57,735 nucleotides of DNA, from positions 1 through 57,735 of the forward strand of contig NDFF03000395.1 in the NCBI GenBank assembly GCA_002150815.3, read 5' to 3'. This document shows, one piece after another, positions 46,801-57,735 of this stretch. The notes beneath the pieces were generated by a model. It worked only from the letters and a program-made list of their open reading frames with translations. It ran no database searches and was not told the origin of the DNA. Positions within the stretch are counted from its first letter, which is position 1. The number at the start of each line of letters is the position of its first letter. This DNA is from Grammothele lineata. Taxonomy: Eukaryota; Basidiomycota; Agaricomycetes; Polyporales; Polyporaceae. A program made the position numbers and the translations under genes.

Positions 46801-49741
46801 TGGTCCCTCGGGACAACCTGGTTTTTGGTTGAACAAGCGGTTTTGGATGCGGGAGGGTCTCTACGATATGCTAGCGTACGGCGCCTACCATGGGGCACGG
46901 CCCTAGAGGGCGTTAAACGAGGAATAAAAAAAAGACTTTCGCTAGGTTCCAGCTTGCCAACGGGAACTGTGTGCCGCCACTTGCAACCCAAGGTGCCCCT
47001 GCCTGCTTCTGAGTTTAATGAATGTCTATGAATGCCACCGGGTGGCTGTGAGGTGGCTCACGGGGCTGATGTGGTATTCAATCCACTCCAGGTGTCCTCC
47101 ATTCGTACACTGCGACTATCGGACGAGAGAGCACGAGGACGACGAATCAGCAATTCCGGACTGGCGAAAACAAACACTCGTGTCTCGGTTGAGGGCCTCT
47201 AGCGGCGGTGAAGGCGGTTGGGTTGTCGGCCCCGAGCTGTTGCAGACTGTCGTGGAGAACGATTATCCGTAAGGGTCACCCATCTGCGATTCATGCGCAT
47301 GACCCGTCGTTTCAGCTGTGGGAGGTAAGCCAGCATACGGTTGTGCGACAGGGGGGGACGAAGTCAAGATAATTGAGAAACGTTAAACCTGCAAGCTGCC
47401 GCTTTGGCCCCTCGAAACGCTAAGTAGCCCCAAGTATATGGCCTCACGGAGGGATCATGACCGATTGTCGATCCAGAGCTCCGATAGGTGAGCTAGACAG
47501 ACGGAAGGCCTAGAGATGAAAGGGTCCGGCGAGGATAGAGAAGCGGATCAGAGGGCCGTAAGGTACTTGCAGGTACCTTCCATGCAAGGCACATGAGCGT
47601 GTCTACGGCATGACACGTCTCAGCTCATGGAATGGACCGGGGCGCGCTGTCCGCGGGAGCGTGGAACGCTCACAAAACATTGATTCCGAGGAGGTTCTAT
47701 GGGCCCGTCCAACAGGCAGGGCGACGGCGCCAGGAGCACGAGGTCTCCGTACAGGCCAAGGGCGGCGCCCTGCGCGTTAGCGAACGACTAGCCATGTCGT
47801 GCTTTCACCGGCGGCGCGGATGAGAGAGCCGCGCGCGACAGATTCCACGATGTCTGATGGGAGGAGCTACCAGCCGCCGAGGGTTTGTGCAAATCGTCGA
47901 TCATCCCCAGCGCGGCGGGCGGCGGGCCGGTCGCGTAAGGGGGACGTCAAGGGAGGTGAGGAGAGTGATATAGTGATAGCAGGGCGAAGAGCGGACCGGT
48001 AAGGAGACATATAGGGGATACTCGGATCCTCCCGAGCGGTGCGGGCTGACGGATCGACAAGTTCGTAGTGGGGGACAGCGAAGGCGATGGTCCATGGAAG
48101 TGTAGATCAGGCCCTTCAGACGTGCAGACGTCACCGGTTTCCGACCATTGAGAGATGCCATCCGCGCCCGTTGGGGCAGAAAGCCATGGCCGTGAATGAT
48201 ATTCCCTCCCGCAGCGCCACGGGGGCGACTCGCTGAACATACGTTGGCTTGGCACCATCCGGACGAGATTTCTCGAGTCCCATTCTTCTGTGTCAATCAA
48301 GGCTCTCACGAGGGCCAAGAAGACTGAATCGAAGCGCGCTTTCCGTGAAGAGAAGGCAACATCTCTTCAAATTGCATGAAAGTAGGCCATATTGATGCGG
48401 GAAAACATAGGGGCGTCGGAGCGCCCCGAGGCAGCACTATGCCCACGTCAAAGTGTCTCTATGAAGCGGCGACGGAGGCCCAAAGCCTACAAGGCACCTT
48501 TACGAAACAAGGAGGCGACTTGTGGCGTAGAGGGACAGACATTCGGAGATGGCAGACGGCGGAATTGCGCAGCTCGAACACGACAAGGTAGTCCGAGGAA
48601 GTGCGGACAAAGGACGAGGCAGAGCTGCATTTACAGGCGCAAGATGTCATAATGGGTAAGGCTGCGTATGCGACTGGCGCGGTGAGTGGGACGTCGAAAC
48701 ACCCATCGGGGGCAGCGCAACGGGAGGGTGGGCGAGGGACCGGAGAGCGGACGGAGGGGGCGGGGTCGGTGCAGAGGAGGAAGGGAACGACGGCGAGGCG
48801 AGAGGTCGTCGGTCGGGTCCCGTCGGGAGGAGGAGACTCCGAGCCAGCGCTGCCACTTGGCTGCCACTGTCCAGCGCCGCCAGCCATCGTCCGCGGCGCC
48901 GAGCCGCATCAGACGCCCGCCCGCCGTCGAGATCTGTTTGGGCGATTCAGCCACCCGCCCTCCGCCAGCGCCCACGTCGCCTTCCGTCGTCCCATCGCGC
49001 GACCGTGACGCTCCTCTCCAGGCCGGTGTCCACGTCTGCCGCACCGTCGTAGACGATGTCCGCGTCTGACCAGCCGAGTCAAACGTCCACAGCATCTACG
49101 CGCTCCCGGCGATACCTCTCGCGCGGCGGTATCTCTCGCCCCTCGGGGGCGGGATGGCCCATGTCAGGGCCACTCCAGACGCTGTTCATTTTCGAGCTGT
49201 GCATGCATGTCGGGCGGTGTCTGCACCAGCTCCTCCCCGCGCTGTCAGTCCTGCTCGGAAGCACAGTCCCTAGGTTCCCATCTTGTTTTTGCTTTACCCG
49301 CCGCCGCCCTCGGTGCCTTGTTCATGCCTGGGTGAGTATGTCCATCCTCTCTCCGACTCGGAATGCTCATGTCATCGCCAGCTTTATCTGCTTCAGGGCT
49401 CCGACCCTGGTCCGCCCATACGCCGGAGGACATGATCCCTTTTTCGCTGCAAGGACGCATCTTGCACTCCTCAGTTGGGCAATAGATGCGTCCGCCGTAT
49501 AGCCCCGGACTGAGCCCCGTCGACTGTTCGTTCGACGTCGATGACGGCCACCCTATCCAATTTACCTGCGGAATTTACTACCGTAGCGTTTGACGTCTGT
49601 CTTCTTTTAATGACACGCTCAGGCCGCCCAGCATAGCTCCATGTGAGTAACGCCTCGTCCACATCCCTGTATAAAACCATCCTCACCGTAGCTTTGGTCG
49701 ACAGAACAACTACTCACCTAGACACACACCAATCCCTCAGC
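43823..49741. other. Gene-poor stretch, nothing supportable
   Basis: Nearly 6 kb without a gene I can defend. Short frames at 46217-46550, 46628-46906 and 47018-47272 (plus) are Pro/Tyr-rich or unremarkable, and no splice chain links them. A short P-loop-like phrase near 45410 is discussed among the rejected items. The stretch 48600-49050 is GC- and purine-rich with mirrored Arg-rich frames. The last 100-200 bp should hold the promoter of the AMP-binding gene. Confidence 0.45.
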
Positions 49742-51518
49742 ATGAGCTTCAAGACACACCTCACAGTACTAGAGCGCAGTGCGGCACTCTACACCTCGTC
49801 CTCTGTTTTCAGGCTACCACGCCTATCAACGGATGGCGTCATCGACGACTGGGACACAATCTCCTACGGTCAATTCCACCTCGATGTCGAGCATTTTGCA
49901 AGGCATTGGTACGATGTGTTCGCTGCGGTTGGCCTCCCAAGTCGCTCCATTATCGGCCTGTGGTATGTGCATTGCATCCCGCTGCGGCACCCGCGAGTGG
50001 CTAACTCATCCTCCGAAGGCTCGGCGGGACAACGTACCTTGACGTTGTCCACGTCTACGGCATCGCAAGGGCTGGATACATCCCCCAGCTGTTTTCTCTA
50101 AGACTTCCTAACCCTGACATCGTATACGAACTTCTCCGTCGAGCCGGAGCGCAAGCGCTGATATTTGATCCCGCCTTCGAACCTATCGTCACCAATTGCT
50201 CACTACCAGCCCAGCTTGCCATCGATGTCCGCACAATAGACCTCTCTGGGAAAACACTCCCCCCACTATGGGTGCCGTCCAAAGCGGAGGACGTTGTCAT
50301 GATCTACCATACCTCCGGTTCAACATCAGGGAGTCCCAAGTTAGTACAATGTACTGCGGACTGGGTAAACGCCACTGTCGAGAAGGCGGCGCATGTTACT
50401 CGTCCACGCAGTACCAATCGACAAGACGTCACCGTATGGATGTGAGTCACCTGCGCTCAAATGTTTGCACCTACCTACGCATACTGACGGCTACATTGCG
50501 CCGCAGAGGGAGCATGTCCCATATCGGCCAGACGTTCATGCTCATGGGTTTCCTCCAACATGGGTCGTGCACTGTGCAACCATCCTCCCTGCCCTTCTCC
50601 TCCGCCGAACTGCTTGACATGATCCGACGCTGCGGTCTCAGCCGCCTCAATCAGTTTGCCTCCTTTCTCGGGTCTCACCTTCGCGCTGCTCGAAAAGACC
50701 CTGAACTGCTTTACGCTCTTCAGGGCCTTGACGAGCTCCTTTACACGGGCCTCGCCCTCAACCCCGACGATGAGACTTGGGCATATGAGCAGGGCGTCCT
50801 AATCCGCAACTGCTTCGGTAGCACCGAGATCGGCGCAATGTTACTCTCTGTGGGCGGCCGGGGTGCCGACGCAGGACAGCTCGAGGCTATCGAGGGCACA
50901 GCGTACGCCTTCGTGCCGGCATCTCCCTCGCCCCCCACCGCGTCCCCGCTTGAGCCTTCAGAAACCGGCTACGTCGATTCGAACCAACGCCTCCTCGAGC
51001 TCGTTGTCCTTCCGCATTCAGGGGACTGCCCGCATCCTTCCCTTTGCGGGCCAGATGGACTGTACCGCACAGGCGACCTCTTCCTTGAGGTCGCACCCGG
51101 GCGGTACATCTCCCGCGGGCGTGACGACGACTGGATCAAGAGCTCGAACGCGCTGCGATGCGACACGCGCGCCATCGAGGAGAATGTGCGTGCGACATGC
51201 GAGGACCTCGTCTCCGCGTGCATCGTCGTCGGTAACGGGCGCCCCTCGCCCGTGCTCTTCGTCGAGCCCAGGACCTCTTCTGGAACGCTAGCCGGCGACG
51301 CAGAGGAAGAGGCGGAACGGTTACGGGCGGCCATAGTCCGGCGCACGCGTCACTTCCACGCGCGCCGGTACGTGCACGAACGGATCGTGGATCCGGCGTT
51401 CATCGTGGTCGTGCCCTCCGGCACGCTCCCGCGGACGGCCACGAAGGGGAATATCCGTAGGCGTGCGGTCGAGGAACAGTTTCGTGCGACGCTCGACCGG
51501 ATTTACGGGGCCTGTTGA
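49742..51518 (+). CDS. Adenylate-forming (AMP-binding) enzyme, acyl-CoA-synthetase-like
   Basis: This is an ANL-superfamily enzyme that should activate a carboxylic acid with ATP to an acyl-adenylate; the substrate is unknown. Exons 49742-49962, 50019-50441 and 50507-51518 are in frame and give 551 residues. The phosphate-binding core A3 is TSGSTSGSPK (50308-50340). NCFGSTE near 50810-50830 is the A5-type motif. YRTGDLF near 51063-51083 and GRYISRGRDDDWIK near 51100-51141 are A7/A8, and the C-terminal catalytic lysine lies in TATKGN (51436-51453). The protein ends shortly after, so there is no carrier or reductase domain: it is a stand-alone adenylation enzyme rather than an NRPS-like reductase. 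Such proteins are common in Agaricomycetes. No biosynthetic partner genes (P450, reductase, synthase) are seen nearby in the window. Confidence 0.9.
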
Positions 51519-53221
51519 CGCCGCCCCCAGTCCACCCCGGGAAACGGCCCTCACGGGCTCTGGTCGATGTCCGCCGTTCCTGACGGAGGAAGTCCGCCCA
51601 CGCCGTAAGGGGGATGCGGGAGTTTGAGGAGGGGAGTCCCAACTGCGGGCGCCGGGTATGGACGCCAGCACCCTGGTATCATTGTATAGGAATGCAGTCG
51701 CGGCGGAATGGCGACGGCGTGAGCCCGGATCCAGTGCAGGCTTTGATAATAATTTGACATTCGCTCGGATGGGGTGAAGGGCAGGAGCCGCATTGTATAC
51801 TCTCCAGAACTTCCTGTATGTGTTGCCATACGTAGTTATTCGTGATTCCCGGTCTCTATACCGCTCTATGTATCTTATATATATATTGAAGCTTGGATAC
51901 CACCTTTCATTTGTCTCTCCGGGAGCGTGACTCTCCTTCCGCCTTCTGTGAATTCTCAAGCCGCGGCGATGCACGCGTCCGAGCACGAGAGCATCCGGGT
52001 AGAAGCGTCCGAGGCATGTCAGATGGGCAGGTGGATGCTTCGGTCCCGCTATATCGGTTGTGAAGTTTTGAAAAGGCTCACGCCAAGCCCCCCACACACC
52101 AGATCATCGTTGCGTTTTGAGGGGAAGCCGGTGGCCAAAGGCGGAGAAGCACGGCTTCTTGTTGTAATGACAGGAGGCATCTTTGCGGGAGACGTCGGGA
52201 GGGTTGCCAAGATCGTAGCGAAGGAATACATACAGAGTAATAAGCGAGTCGGTCGACGCCCGGAATCGGAGAAAGTTCAAAGGCTAGGGAGTGTTTTGTC
52301 ACGGCATTTGGCACGTGAGTCTGAATCCCAAGTTTTGCTGATCCTAAATGCCATCGGTGGTACGCCGGTGCTTGGGGTAGCGTGTCACGGCCGGCGTTAC
52401 ACAGCACTGGCAACGTTGTCCTAATGAGATGTGCGAGAAGCTCCCACGGCAAGCAAACTAGTAATGCCGAAGGGTGGCGGGGCTAACATCGTACGACTCT
52501 CTGAAGCATGCACACGGCTACCACGAGAGGTACCTAGCGCGGGATAGGCAGTGCGCCGAAAATGCCCATGCCCTGGAAGTGTCGGGGAGATATCCCGCTC
52601 AGAAGCCGCGGAGCGGAAGGCATGGGAAAGCGGTGTTCAAGACATCCTAGGGAGCGCAGGTTGTCAGAAAAGTGTACAACTGGCCGGGGTTGGATATGGG
52701 ACATACGGCGCCGTGTGCCCGCAGATCATGCAGTTTGCCCCAAGAGCGTGGAAATCTTCACCAAGTGTCGTAAGCTTTCGAATCATATTATGAATGATGA
52801 ACAACTTGGAATTGACAGCAAGGGTTCTGTATATACAGCGATTGGTCACGTAGGGGTTGTGACGCCAAAAAATAAAATCTGAATGGGACGTACTATGACA
52901 CGCGTACGGCATGGAGGGCGTACGCGCGACGAACTGGGCAGTGCCGATGTAATAGCCACTGTGTTTCAGATGCATTAGCATTGTCGCTCGCTACACATGG
53001 AAGACAACCGTAGTTGGGGGGCCCGTAGTGACATTCCAGCCTCTTCGCCGTTAGAGCATTATCGCCGCAGTATCCGTGAATGCCCGAGAAGAAGAGCGAC
53101 GATGTATTGGCGTTGATCACCGATGGCAAGGATCTACACATTCAATGTGACCTCCCGACAACCCTCGAAGCCCGGATTGCCAACTCTTCAGTCCCTACCC
53201 CGGACAGAAGTCCAGCTGAGG
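51519..53221. other. Intergenic, no supportable gene
   Basis: The longest frame (51927-52424, plus) would need a GTG start and has no recognisable domain; I leave it out. A short TA run lies near 51878-51888. The rest shows nothing. Confidence 0.5.
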
Positions 53222-54528
53222 TCACTCGATGGGTTGATCGATATCATCAGCCACCACGATCTCCCGGCCGCTGATACGGAATGCGAATTCTTCAATGTCA
53301 CGCCTTCCTGGTGCTCTGACAAAACCCTTGATCTCAGCCTTGTCCACCAGCTTCGTGCGCATGTGTTCCTGGCTGACTGCATCCGCAAGTGAGTAGGAAG
53401 CGGGGAAGGGATCAATGGGCGAAGGCCGGAGAGTAATGTGATAGTGGAGTGGAAATGTGGTTTCTGTGAGAGTGGATTCGCGCGATGCATGGACGGGGTC
53501 GCTGGCTTTCAATCCGTCGCGGCTCAACCACTGCTGCGAATACACCAAATTCAATATCGCCTCTTCAGCTCCTTGCGAAGAGTCAAAGGGTGCTGGAAAT
53601 GGGTGGAGATGTTGCCTATAGAATGGAGATACGGACTCTCCGGGGGCGGTCGGCTTGGAGAGCGAGTTCAGCCCCCAGTTAGACAATACTATTACTGGAC
53701 GGTGGGATAGCCGAAATTCCTTCATGGCCTCGACGACATAGTGTAGCAGATTTGGAGACGAACGGCCGTCGGCTTGGTGGCCCGTTGAGTCACGGAGTTG
53801 TTCCCAGGCGTATCTATCTCTCCAGTAGAATGCACTCATGGAGTCGATAACAAGGAGACCAATCTCGTAATCTCGCAGGCGCTGTTCATTTGCGTGGAAG
53901 CGAGGGAGGTGCTGGATCGTGATAGCAAGCTGAATGGATGACGTCGGTCGGAAAATCATTAGACGTTCCATGCACTGAGCAGCAAGTGCCTGGACGGCGT
54001 TATCTTCCGCCGACTTTTCAACGGTTAGCAGACGGTAGAGTCGAGACAGAAGGATTTCGTTCATCCTGTGGGTGTTGAAGGTTCCATCAGCGTCGATGAG
54101 GACCGCAGCTTTACCCCAGCCGCCGATTATCCTATCTTCGTGCCGAGAGGGCAAAAGACAGGTGGCGATGATGTGGTAGAGAAAGTGCGTCTTTCCACCA
54201 GCAGGAGGCCCTTGGACTTCGATGACATCTCCGCGGTTAAGCGGCCAGTCTCCGGAGGGCACGCGGGAGTTGAGTGCAGAAAGGTGTGTGTCCAGGACAG
54301 GGATATGGGTCCGTCCCGCAGAGGACGCTGAGAGAGCGTATAAGCATGACTCGAGCGCAATGCGCAGGTGATCACGGCCGCTTACTTCGACGTCTGACAG
54401 TTGTGAGGAGCTAATGCCGCTATCGGTACAAACTATTAGGGGGTTGTTGGAGAGGTACTCACCGAGTGCAGCGACTCGGACGGGATGGCATCGAGGATCG
54501 CATACGCGTTGATGGAATCATCGGCCAT
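53222..54528 (-). CDS. XRCC2: RAD51 paralogue, XRCC2-like
   Basis: This is a RecA-fold ATPase for homologous recombination repair in the nucleus, resembling XRCC2. Exon 1 starts at the ATG at 54528 (MADDSINAYAILDAIPSESL). The long last exon reads GRDHLRIALESCL, HLSALNSRVPSGDWPLNRGDV and EVQGPPAGGKTHFLYH (Walker A GPPAGGKT near 54220-54197). IDADGTFNTHRMNEIL follows near 54090. GLLVIDSMSAFYWRD near 53855-53810 is the Walker B strand, with W-R-D/Y as in XRCC2. PVIVLSNWGLNS is near 53680, and the gene ends with a C-terminal extension containing EFAFRISGREI before the stop at 53222. It is longer than animal XRCC2, mostly by insertions and the tail. The exon 1-2 junction (about 54460-54400) is not resolved: GTGAGT is a good donor, but no acceptor I tried keeps the frame cleanly. 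Confidence 0.85.
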
Positions 54529-54881
54529 AGCGCTGACTGAGCGGACGTGCCTCTGAGATGCAGCGCAGTAGTGGTCGTGACTTGGATCACTTGAAGTTGC
54601 AGCGCGGTGAAAACGCGGTGTAACACTCTGAACAGAAACGCGTCGCGTTTGTGGCGTTGGGTTAAAGCGTTGGGTGTGGTCGCGTGGAGGAGGAGGAGAA
54701 GCGCGCAGGATGTGATTGTTTCCGTCCAGATCAAGTGTGGCAGTTACAGCCGTAACGACCGTGCTTTCTGTCCGCCGCCTCGCCAGCTCAGCCTCCTCCC
54801 TTACCTCCTCAACATCGCGACGGCAGGCCTGTCTAACTTCCTTCTCCTCACCGAAGATACCTTTTGTAACGATATACCACC
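54529..54881. promoter_or_regulatory. Intergenic region between divergent XRCC2-like and coiled-coil genes
   Basis: 353 bp separate the two start codons. Short frames cross it on both strands but carry no domain. Promoter function for both genes is inferred from position. Confidence 0.45.
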
Positions 54882-57451
54882 ATGGCCACCACCGCACCCG
54901 CAAGAGCCCCGCCTACTTCACGACGATCACCGGCCTCCCAAGCCAGCACTACCTCTTCGACCGCATCCTCTATTGCCAAGGGCGCAACAGCACGATCAGC
55001 TGTAAATGCGCGTGCATCTCCATCTCTCTCCTCACCAGCCGCGCGGAGGGCCTCCGTAAAAGCTACTGCGCCGCCCGCCGTGAATGGCGAGACACGTGAG
55101 TCTTTGTCCACGTCTCTGAAGGAAGAGACGGAGAAGAAAGAGAAGGTATGTGCCCCGGGATGTAGATCTTGTGCTACTCTCATACCCTCTCAAGTTATTG
55201 GTGCAACTCCAAGACAAGGAACAGACAATTACGCAACTCACGACCGATAATGACAACCTCACTTCCGCCCTCAACGCTGCCGAGTCTCGTCTACAAGAAC
55301 TTTATGCTGATCAGAGTCGCATGGAGGAGGAAATGGCTGCCCGTATAGAAGTCGCCGAGAAGCTCCGTACACAAGTGCGCGAGCTGGAGAAGGAGAAACG
55401 GGATCTGCAACGTAGATACAACGAGCAGGTGAGATGACACGCCTAATAACAAACTGCATCCTGTGTATTGACGCGCTTGCCCACAGACGACTACCTTTGA
55501 GGCGGAACGTCAGGCCTTTTACGATAACGAACAACACCTCAAATCCCGCATACAATCGCTTTCACAGGCCCGCAAGCAGCCCCCTCCGGTGCCCACGTCC
55601 CCATCAATGATCTCCGTCGCCGAGTCGGAGACGGACGTAGAGGAGCAGCCCGTTGAGGCTCCAGAGCCCAAACAAGACCTCAACGACCCCGAACAGGAAC
55701 CCGCCGAGATGACAGCGCTTCGACTAGAGTTATCGACGCTCTCCACTTCACACAACTCCCTCCAGTCCACGCTCGTCCTGCTTCAAACGCAGCTCAACGA
55801 CTTGAAACGTGTCAACAACGAGTTGCAGGAGGAAAATGAGTCGTATAACATTCTCCTCCGCGAGAAAACGCTCAGTGGCCAATTCGATGTCATGCGTATG
55901 GGCGGCACGAGCGTTACCGAGGCAAGCGAGAGCAGCGAGGCCGGGGATGATGACGACCGGGATGCAGAGAGTCTTCTCAGCAGAAACACAAGCAAGAGCG
56001 TCCTCGATCCCGTTGACGAGCGTGACGAGCGCTTCGACGAACCGACTCACGGACTCGATCCAGAGTTCCAGCAAGAGGAAGCAGAGCGCGACCGCAAAGA
56101 TATGGAGTCCCCTGCTCGCGCCCCCCGCAGGGGCGGTCGGAGACGCACCACTTCGTCCTCGTCTCACTCCCCTGCTCCACGGGGCGAGTCGTTGGCTAAC
56201 TTGCCGATTACTGGACCCGGGCTGGACTTGGCTGCAGAGCTCGGTCGTGCGGAGAATAAGGACATACTCGACGGTAAAGCAACCATGGAGACTGATCGCT
56301 CGATCCTCAACCCCAAGGGCAAACGCAGTAAACACGGCACCGATCGCAAGGTCTCCTCCAAGTCAGAAGGCGCCATCGATGCAAATGCTGTTCCCAACGA
56401 TCTCGAGACGCTCAGAACCGAGGTCAAGAATCTTAAGGATGCCAACAAGGCGCTCTCACTGTATGCATCGAAAATCATCGACCGTATCATCTCCCAGGAG
56501 GGCTTCGAGCATGTGCTCGCTGTTGACTACGACAAGGGTGCTTCCTCACCTCCGCCGCAGTCTGCGAAATTTACCACATTTGCGGACGTCATGCAGAAGT
56601 CTCCCAACCCCGCCGTTGCGCCACCGCCCAAGAAAAGTCGGCCCCAATCTGCAATCTTTTCATTCTCTTCCGCGTCCTCGAATCCGCCTACATCGACTCC
56701 TCCACAAGAACGTCTCACAACATTTGACGATATCCGTGCGGCCGCTGCGACTAAGTCCGCGACCAGCAGCCCGCCGCTACCTGCACGCGACGTTCGTGCG
56801 TCGAGGCGATCGCTTTCTTTCGATTGGAGCAAGTTCTCGATGTTTGGAGGAGCGGAGAAGAAACCCGACTCTCATCTCCGTCCCCTCACCCTGAAAGCTG
56901 GTGCCACTCCTATAATTACGAATGCGCGAAAGCTGGACACTCAGGAGGACGATGAGGACCGACGGGAACGCGAGCGTTTGCACGCGACGATGAAGCTCAT
57001 GGGCATTGAAAAGCCTATGTCGCCGTCCATCGCAGTCGGCAAGAGCTTCTCTTCCCCTGCAGGCGGCGCGCCCGATGGTACTCGCACGCCTATCACCGCA
57101 AGCACCGTCACACCCGGCACGGCCGTACCTATGTCCCCGGCTGCGACGTCATCTAGATTCTCGTTCTTCCGGCGCGCAAACTCGGACGCCTCCTCGGTTC
57201 ACTCGTCCCCTGCCCTAGGCAGCACGCCAAACCTCACGCAGGAGGCGCTTGAGCAAGCCGAGGCGGAGAGTGCTATTGCTGCGCTCGACGCGCACGAGCG
57301 GCAGCTCAGCGTGGAGATCGCGAAGGGCTCCCCTGGGGGGTTCACAGAAATCGTGCGACGCAATGGAGACAGAAGGAGCAGCCGCAGGAGTGGCAGCGGC
57401 AGCACAGTGTGGAGTGCGGGGATGAGTAAGGGAGAGTGTGATGATGACTGA
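54882..57451 (+). CDS. Large coiled-coil protein, fungal M-protein-repeat-like family
   Basis: I cannot name a function. Exons 54882-55145, 55195-55428 and 55487-57451 are in frame and give 820 residues. The N terminus is Ala/Ser/Thr-rich and basic. A coiled coil follows (LLVQLQDKEQTITQLTTDND, RLQELYADQSRMEEEMAARI, LRTQVRELEKEKRDLQRRYN), then a second coil (EMTALRLELSTLSTSHNSL, LLQTQLNDLKRVNNELQEEN). The conserved part near 56400-56540 reads LRTEVKNLKDANKALSLY, then KIIDRIISQEGFEHVLAVDY, which I recall from fungal proteins annotated as M protein repeat proteins. The C-terminal half is Ser/Pro-rich and disordered with RRSLSFDWSKFSMFG. Strings such as these suggest a cytoskeletal or cortical scaffold, but that is a guess. 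The frames are intact throughout. Confidence 0.85.
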
Positions 57452-57735
57452 GAGTAGGTGTATCACTGGAAGCTGAAGTGATGTTGTGTTTCTGTGCAAA
57501 GGGCTATCTGTTATAGCGTGGCTGTAGTCCTAGAAGGTGAGTATGATTGGAGTCGGATCGGATGACGGACGGCGGAGTAAATTGGCACTAGAAAGCTTGG
57601 GTTTTGTTGTCGTGTTTTTACAACGTAGCGGATATTACCCGCCGTTACCCTTGTGTAGGCTTTCCTCAACTCATTGCTATTGTTCTACTTTTACCTTCCT
57701 ATGAAGTCCATACCCGAATATCTTACAGGATGTTA
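57452..57735. other. 3' flank of the coiled-coil gene
   Basis: 284 bp, no gene. This probably holds the 3' untranslated region and terminator. Confidence 0.4.

Noticed and set aside
51927..52424. 165-codon plus-strand frame beside the AMP-binding gene
   Set aside because: It begins at GTG rather than ATG, has no recognisable domain and no splicing signals that would extend it.

Overview
The window looks like a piece of an Agaricomycete (mushroom- or polypore-type basidiomycete) nuclear genome. The reasons are many short (about 45-140 nt) GT-AG introns, moderately high GC, tightly packed house-keeping genes on both strands, and protein families typical of these fungi (DUF6697, SRF1-like membrane protein, KDM3-like JmjC, stand-alone AMP-binding enzyme). 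Species cannot be told from the sequence. All products were recognised by eye from translated motifs; no database search was run.

Region 1 (1-20.7 kb) is accessory, repeat-rich and full of broken coding sequence. Its core is two decayed copies of a cellular, QDE-1/RDR-type RNA-silencing RNA-dependent RNA polymerase, both on the minus strand (copy A about 2.9-4.1 kb, copy B about 15.8-19.0 kb). Copy B keeps recognisable N-terminal, central, catalytic (DYDG) and C-terminal segments, but has frameshifts and an internal inversion of about 0.5 kb. Flanking pieces of the same locus recur at 9.1-9.9 kb (matching 15.1-15.85 kb) and at 10.67-11.18 kb (nearly identical to 18.95-19.47 kb). Between these lie two apparently real minus-strand genes: a JmjC/zinc-finger histone demethylase-like gene (5.5-8.2 kb) and a multi-exon gene of unknown function (11.9-14.8 kb).

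Region 2 (21.1-38.3 kb) is ordinary and gene-dense. It holds a TTC1-like TPR protein (-), a short-chain dehydrogenase (+, with an apparent 1-nt frameshift), a coiled-coil DUF6697 protein (-), the pyruvate dehydrogenase E2 subunit (-), the exosome cap subunit CSL4 (+), a NudE/NDE1 dynein regulator (+), the splicing factor ESS2 (+), a FAM192A/FYV6 protein (-) and an SRF1-like membrane protein (+). E2/CSL4 and FYV6/SRF1 are divergent pairs with gaps of about 230-245 bp.

Region 3 (38.3-49.7 kb) is gene-poor and partly very GC-rich; only an F-box protein gene (42.3-43.8 kb) can be supported. Region 4 (49.7-57.5 kb) has an adenylate-forming (AMP-binding) enzyme (+), an XRCC2-like RAD51 paralogue (-) and a large coiled-coil protein (+). 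The last two are divergently transcribed.

The most unusual part is the decayed RdRP locus with its duplicated, unequally diverged flanks and inversion, sitting next to a chromatin-type JmjC gene. A working link between those two is only speculation.
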